A stretch of DNA of 14,397 nucleotides from Desulfobacteraceae bacterium (GTDB lineage Bacteria > Desulfobacterota > Desulfobacteria > Desulfobacterales > Desulfobacteraceae): contig JAABSK010000050.1 of the NCBI GenBank assembly GCA_011390435.1, positions 1 through 14,397 on the forward strand, given 5' to 3'. The position numbers and the translations under genes are program-made. The notes beneath the pieces are model-generated. The model searched no databases. It worked only from the letters and a program-made list of their open reading frames with translations, and was not told the DNA's origin. Every line of letters begins with the position of its first letter. The stretch's first letter is position 1. This document shows, one piece after another, positions 12,834 through 14,397 of this stretch.

Positions 12834-14397
12834 ATGGAAACCCAAGCATATACTCCTGAAAATACCATCCGGGTGGTGACAGCCACCGCTTTGTTTGACG
12901 GTCATGATGCTGCGATTAATATCATGCGCAGGATTCTTCAGGACAGCGGGGCTGAAGTGATTCACATCGGCCATAACCGTTCGGTAAAAGAGGTGGTGGA
13001 GGCAGCCATTGAAGAAGATGCCCGTGGCATTGCCGTGTCCAGCTACCAGGGCGGCCATATGGAGTATTTCAAATATATGGTGGACCTGCTTCAGGAAAAA
13101 GGATGCAGCCATATCCGGGTTTTTGGCGGTGGCGGCGGTGTGATCATTCCGTCGGAGATCAAGCAGCTTCATGCCGATGGTGTGGCCCGGATCTATTCAC
13201 CTGAAGATGGCACCAGGCTGGGTCTGGTGGGCATGATCAACGACATGCTCAAAAAAATGGATGAAGTGGCTGTGACAGCTCCGGTTTTTGATGTGGCCCA
13301 ATTGACAATTGAAAACAAGCCGCTCATGTCCCGGGTGATTTCCGCAGCGCAGGAAGCCTGTGCCGGTCGGGGGGGATTACCAGATGGGTTTCTGGAACAG
13401 GTGGCGACCCGTGCCCAGCAGAAAAACACCCCGGTGATCGGTGTGACCGGCACCGGCGGTGCGGGAAAATCATCCCTTACAGATGAGCTGATCAGCCGGA
13501 TGCTCAGGGATATGGATCAGATCCGCATTGCAGTGATCTGTTGTGATCCATCCCGGCGGAAAACCGGTGGTGCCCTTCTCGGCGATCGCATTCGGATGAA
13601 TTCCATTGATACTGACCGGGTGTACATGCGGTCGCTTGCCACCCGAAGATCCCAGACAGAACTGCCCGAGGTGTTGCCGGATGCCATCAATATCGCAAAG
13701 GCTGCCGGGTATGATATCGTCATTGTGGAAACCGCAGGAATCGGCCAGGGAGACTCACGGGTGGTGGATCTGGTGGACCTGTCAGTCTATGTGATGACAG
13801 CGGAATTCGGCGCGCCATCCCAGCTGGAAAAAATTGATATGCTGGATTATGCCGATATGGTCGTGGTCAATAAATTTGAAAAAAAGGGCAGTGAAGATGC
13901 CTTGAGGGATGTGTGCAAACAGGTTCAGCGCAATCACAAAGCATTTGATAAACATCCTGACCAGATGCCGGTTTACGGCACAATTGCTTCCAAATTCAAC
14001 GATGATGGGGTCACTGAACTGTACCATGGCGTTCTGGGTATGATTCAGAACAAAAAAAAGATGCCCTGCGACGCCACGTTTCCCAGGACAGGCAGAAAAT
14101 CATCCTCTTCCAAAACCATTATCATTCCGGGAGAGCGGGTGCGTTATCTGGCAGAGATTGCCGATACCATCCGCTATTATCACCAGGAGACAAAAGAGCA
14201 GGCCGGTGCGGTTCAGCATCACTGGCACCTGTCCCAGACTCTTGAAATACTTGAAACCGCTGCACTGGATGATCGGCAGGCATTGTGTGAAATCCTGAAA
14301 CAGGTTCAGTCTGAGTCTGAAAAACATATCCAGCCGGAAACCCGTGCCATTCTGGATGAATTTAAAACCATCAGTGCGGCATATCAAAAAGAGACCC
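12834..14397 (+). CDS. icmF: IcmF, fused adenosylcobalamin-dependent acyl-CoA mutase (3' part beyond window)
   Basis: The first 521 codons of a protein normally near 1,090 residues. IcmF rearranges isobutyryl-CoA/n-butyryl-CoA and, in characterised enzymes, isovaleryl-CoA/pivalyl-CoA, with a built-in GTPase chaperone. Domains in order: a B12-binding domain (about 10-145) with FDGHDAA, His24 being the expected cobalt ligand, SSYQGGHMEYF (69-79) and FGGGGGVIIPSEI (97-109); then a MeaB-like G domain (about 198-410) with Walker A GTGGAGKSS (206-214, Lys212), DPSRRKTGGALLGDRIRM (238-255), ETAGIGQGD (299-307) and NKFE (346-349) in the NKxD position; then a linker with helical pattern. The substrate-binding TIM barrel lies past the window end. 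AAAAGGAGG at 12815-12823 supports ATG 12834. This order excludes a plain methylmalonyl-CoA mutase small subunit. Confidence 0.95.
   Translation, partial: METQAYTPENTIRVVTATALFDGHDAAINIMRRILQDSGAEVIHIGHNRSVKEVVEAAIEEDARGIAVSSYQGGHMEYFKYMVDLLQEKGCSHIRVFGGGGGVIIPSEIKQLHADGVARIYSPEDGTRLGLVGMINDMLKKMDEVAVTAPVFDVAQLTIENKPLMSRVISAAQEACAGRGGLPDGFLEQVATRAQQKNTPVIGVTGTGGAGKSSLTDELISRMLRDMDQIRIAVICCDPSRRKTGGALLGDRIRMNSIDTDRVYMRSLATRRSQTELPEVLPDAINIAKAAGYDIVIVETAGIGQGDSRVVDLVDLSVYVMTAEFGAPSQLEKIDMLDYADMVVVNKFEKKGSEDALRDVCKQVQRNHKAFDKHPDQMPVYGTIASKFNDDGVTELYHGVLGMIQNKKKMPCDATFPRTGRKSSSSKTIIIPGERVRYLAEIADTIRYYHQETKEQAGAVQHHWHLSQTLEILETAALDDRQALCEILKQVQSESEKHIQPETRAILDEFKTISAAYQKET

Overview
The window reads like a Gram-negative anaerobe, most likely a sulfate-reducing member of the Desulfobacterales. 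This placement is inference from overall gene content and style: branched-chain acyl-CoA oxidation genes, an acetoacetyl-CoA synthetase, IcmF, strong AAGGAG-type ribosome binding sites, and a protein of a type I remember mainly from sulfate reducers. No RNA gene, CRISPR array or insertion sequence was seen.

Left part (1-4480), small unrelated units. A 5'-truncated window edge cuts an ApbE-type flavin transferase gene (minus strand, its C-terminus lies outside). Divergent from it is a 74-residue S4 RNA-binding protein, whose 3' end overlaps tail-to-tail a SpoU/TrmH-family RNA methyltransferase. Next comes a convergent pair of uncharacterised, cysteine-free soluble proteins, each preceded by a sigma-28-like CCGATAT element. 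A hairpin-rich intergenic region then leads to a YitT-family membrane protein.

Central part (4492-11836), one minus-strand operon of six genes with gaps of 6-33 bases. In order of transcription it encodes an acyl-CoA dehydrogenase, an AUH/LiuC-like 3-methylglutaconyl-CoA hydratase, an MccB-like carboxyltransferase, an HMG-CoA-lyase-family protein, an XRE-cupin regulator and an acetoacetyl-CoA synthetase. Together they spell the leucine/isovalerate route: isovaleryl-CoA to 3-methylcrotonyl-CoA, 3-methylglutaconyl-CoA, HMG-CoA, then acetyl-CoA plus acetoacetate, and finally acetoacetyl-CoA. Two enzymes depart from the textbook versions. The lyase has Gln where HMG-CoA lyase has its catalytic Cys, and the dehydrogenase has the butyryl-type catalytic Glu instead of the isovaleryl-type arrangement. 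No biotin carboxylase subunit is in view.

Right part (11837-14397). A divergent control region holds two back-to-back TTGACA promoters, each followed at nearly the same distance by the same 16-base TetR-type operator. To its right lie the TetR regulator and the first 521 codons of icmF, the fused adenosylcobalamin acyl-CoA mutase. IcmF enzymes interconvert isobutyryl-CoA/butyryl-CoA and isovaleryl-CoA/pivalyl-CoA. A shared TetR switch controlling IcmF and a leucine-type oxidation operon suggests a route in which a branched acid such as pivalate (or isobutyrate) is isomerised and then oxidised anaerobically. That link is the most interesting inference in the window.
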